A stretch of DNA of 36,834 bases. Source: Azolla pinnata (taxonomy: Eukaryota > Streptophyta > Polypodiopsida > Salviniales > Salviniaceae). Under the pieces are notes generated by a model that searched no databases, was not told the origin of the DNA, and saw nothing but the letters and a program-made list of their open reading frames with translations. The translations under genes were made by a program, and so were the position numbers. Position 1 is the first letter of the stretch; every line of letters begins with the position of its first letter. This document shows, one piece after another, positions 36,202 to 36,834 of this stretch. The stretch is taken from NCBI GenBank assembly GCA_037176905.1, contig JBBBWG010021556.1, positions 1-36,834 on the forward strand. Reading direction: 5' to 3'.

Positions 36202-36834
36202 TCATCGCCTCGCAGTTGTAAATACAACATCTAGTTGTACCGCATGCGCTACGGCTAGCTCTGCAAGCCTCGCATTCCCGCGTTGTTTCCGGCAAGAAGC
36301 TAAGAATGCGGCCCAAAGCGGGGCATAATCGCAACAAGATGGCATTCCCATGATCACCGCCAGCGCGCTTTCGATCCGCCCCGCGCGGCCGAAGAGATCG
36401 ACAACGCAAGTGTAATGCTTCGGGCTGGGCTCGAGACCATAGCTTCCAGTCATCTCTCCGAAGCACGCGAGGCCCTCGTCGACCAAACCCGCGTGGCTAC
36501 AAGCACTCAGGAGGCTGAGGAATGTCACCGGATTCGGGCGAAGAAGGATCTCGTCCTCGCTTCGCATCTCTCCGAAACACTCCAATGCTTCTCTCCCCTG
36601 CCCCTGCTCAGCGTAGGCCGCGATCAAACAAGACCAGCCTACGACGCTCCCCGCGGCTACTAGCCCACGAAGCAGTTCGCGTGCTTTCGGCAGCAAACCG
36701 CACCTCGCATACATGCCCACCACCGCGCTCGCGAGCACCGCATCGCGCTTCAACAGCCCTCCTCCTCCTCCTCCTCCTCCTTCGCATGCGATCTCGCCGT
36801 GAATGCCTTTGCCCTTGTCGATCGCCCCCGTCTT
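36202..36834 (-). CDS. PLS-class PPR protein, C-terminal 210 residues, 5' end outside the window
   Basis: The frame is open from the window edge to a TGA at 36202. The first visible residues (GAIDKGKGIHGEIACE) are the end of an L motif, so the protein begins beyond the window. Then come a run of eight Gly, VLASAVVGMYARCGLLPKA (S motif), VGWSCLIAAYAEQGQGREAL (P motif), NPVTFLSLLSACSHAGLVDE (L motif), HYTCVVDLFGRAGRIESAL (S motif) and an E-like start, WAAFLASCRKQRGNARLAEL. The chain then stops after AHAVQLDVVFTTARR, where family members normally read on as LDPxNxAAYVLLSNIYA. The E region is therefore cut short. Another frame just past the break reads GDDDAAYSR, which hints at a frameshift. The gene might be recently damaged or simply end here. 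Confidence 0.88.
   Translation of the reverse strand, partial: KTGAIDKGKGIHGEIACEGGGGGGGGLLKRDAVLASAVVGMYARCGLLPKARELLRGLVAAGSVVGWSCLIAAYAEQGQGREALECFGEMRSEDEILLRPNPVTFLSLLSACSHAGLVDEGLACFGEMTGSYGLEPSPKHYTCVVDLFGRAGRIESALAVIMGMPSCCDYAPLWAAFLASCRKQRGNARLAELAVAHAVQLDVVFTTARR

Overview
The window looks like nuclear DNA of a land plant. It has spliced genes with GT-AG introns and a few GC-AG introns, two pentatricopeptide repeat (PPR) genes of the plant PLS class, a LURP-one-related gene, a plant-type GH1 beta-glucosidase with many exons, and interstitial CCCTAAA (plant-type) telomere repeats. The very high load of microsatellites and minisatellites, and GC-rich PPR genes without introns, might suit a lycophyte or another early-diverging lineage. 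That placement is only a guess. One 100-N scaffold gap lies at 11392-11491.

Left part (1-5807): no convincing gene. It holds a 42-bp minisatellite (695-1036), a 154-bp dimeric tandem repeat (1110-1475), two small tandem duplications and AT-rich sequence. From 5808 to 10659 (minus strand) a nine-exon gene for a type I inositol polyphosphate 5-phosphatase can be rebuilt exon by exon (541 aa). Its first coding exon is only 9 nt and it has one GC-AG intron. From 10660 to 15328 there is an intergenic stretch with the gap. From 15329 to 19852 (minus strand) a 13-exon GH1 beta-glucosidase gene is complete (480 aa, both catalytic glutamates present) and also has a GC-AG intron.

Middle (19853-22975): extreme low complexity. 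There are GAA/GAT/ATT/ACT/CTT arrays, an unassigned stretch, then an 800-bp array rich in CATGCATG that ends about 25 bp before the next start codon. That next gene (22976-27559, plus strand) encodes a nine-exon SAM-dependent methyltransferase related to the EEF1AKMT4/METTL13 group (318 aa), with a 75-aa presequence-like extension.

Right part: a short interstitial telomere tract inserted in a 21-bp minisatellite (28613-28880), an intronless 941-aa PPR protein (28968-31793, plus), a tRNA-Pro(CGG) gene (31955-32026, minus), a possible tRNA-derived SINE remnant, a three-exon LURP-one-related gene (33507-34772, plus) with a TATA box and telo-box-like motifs in its introns, two more minisatellites, and the 3' part of a second PPR gene running off the window (36202-36834, minus).

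The genes do not form a pathway; they are ordinary dispersed plant nuclear genes. The most unusual signal is in the PPR proteins: simple-sequence codon expansions recur at the same structural place (the junction after the L motif, before the S motif) in five of six cycles of one gene and again in the second gene. All exon borders were set by reading splice sites and frame by eye, without transcript data.
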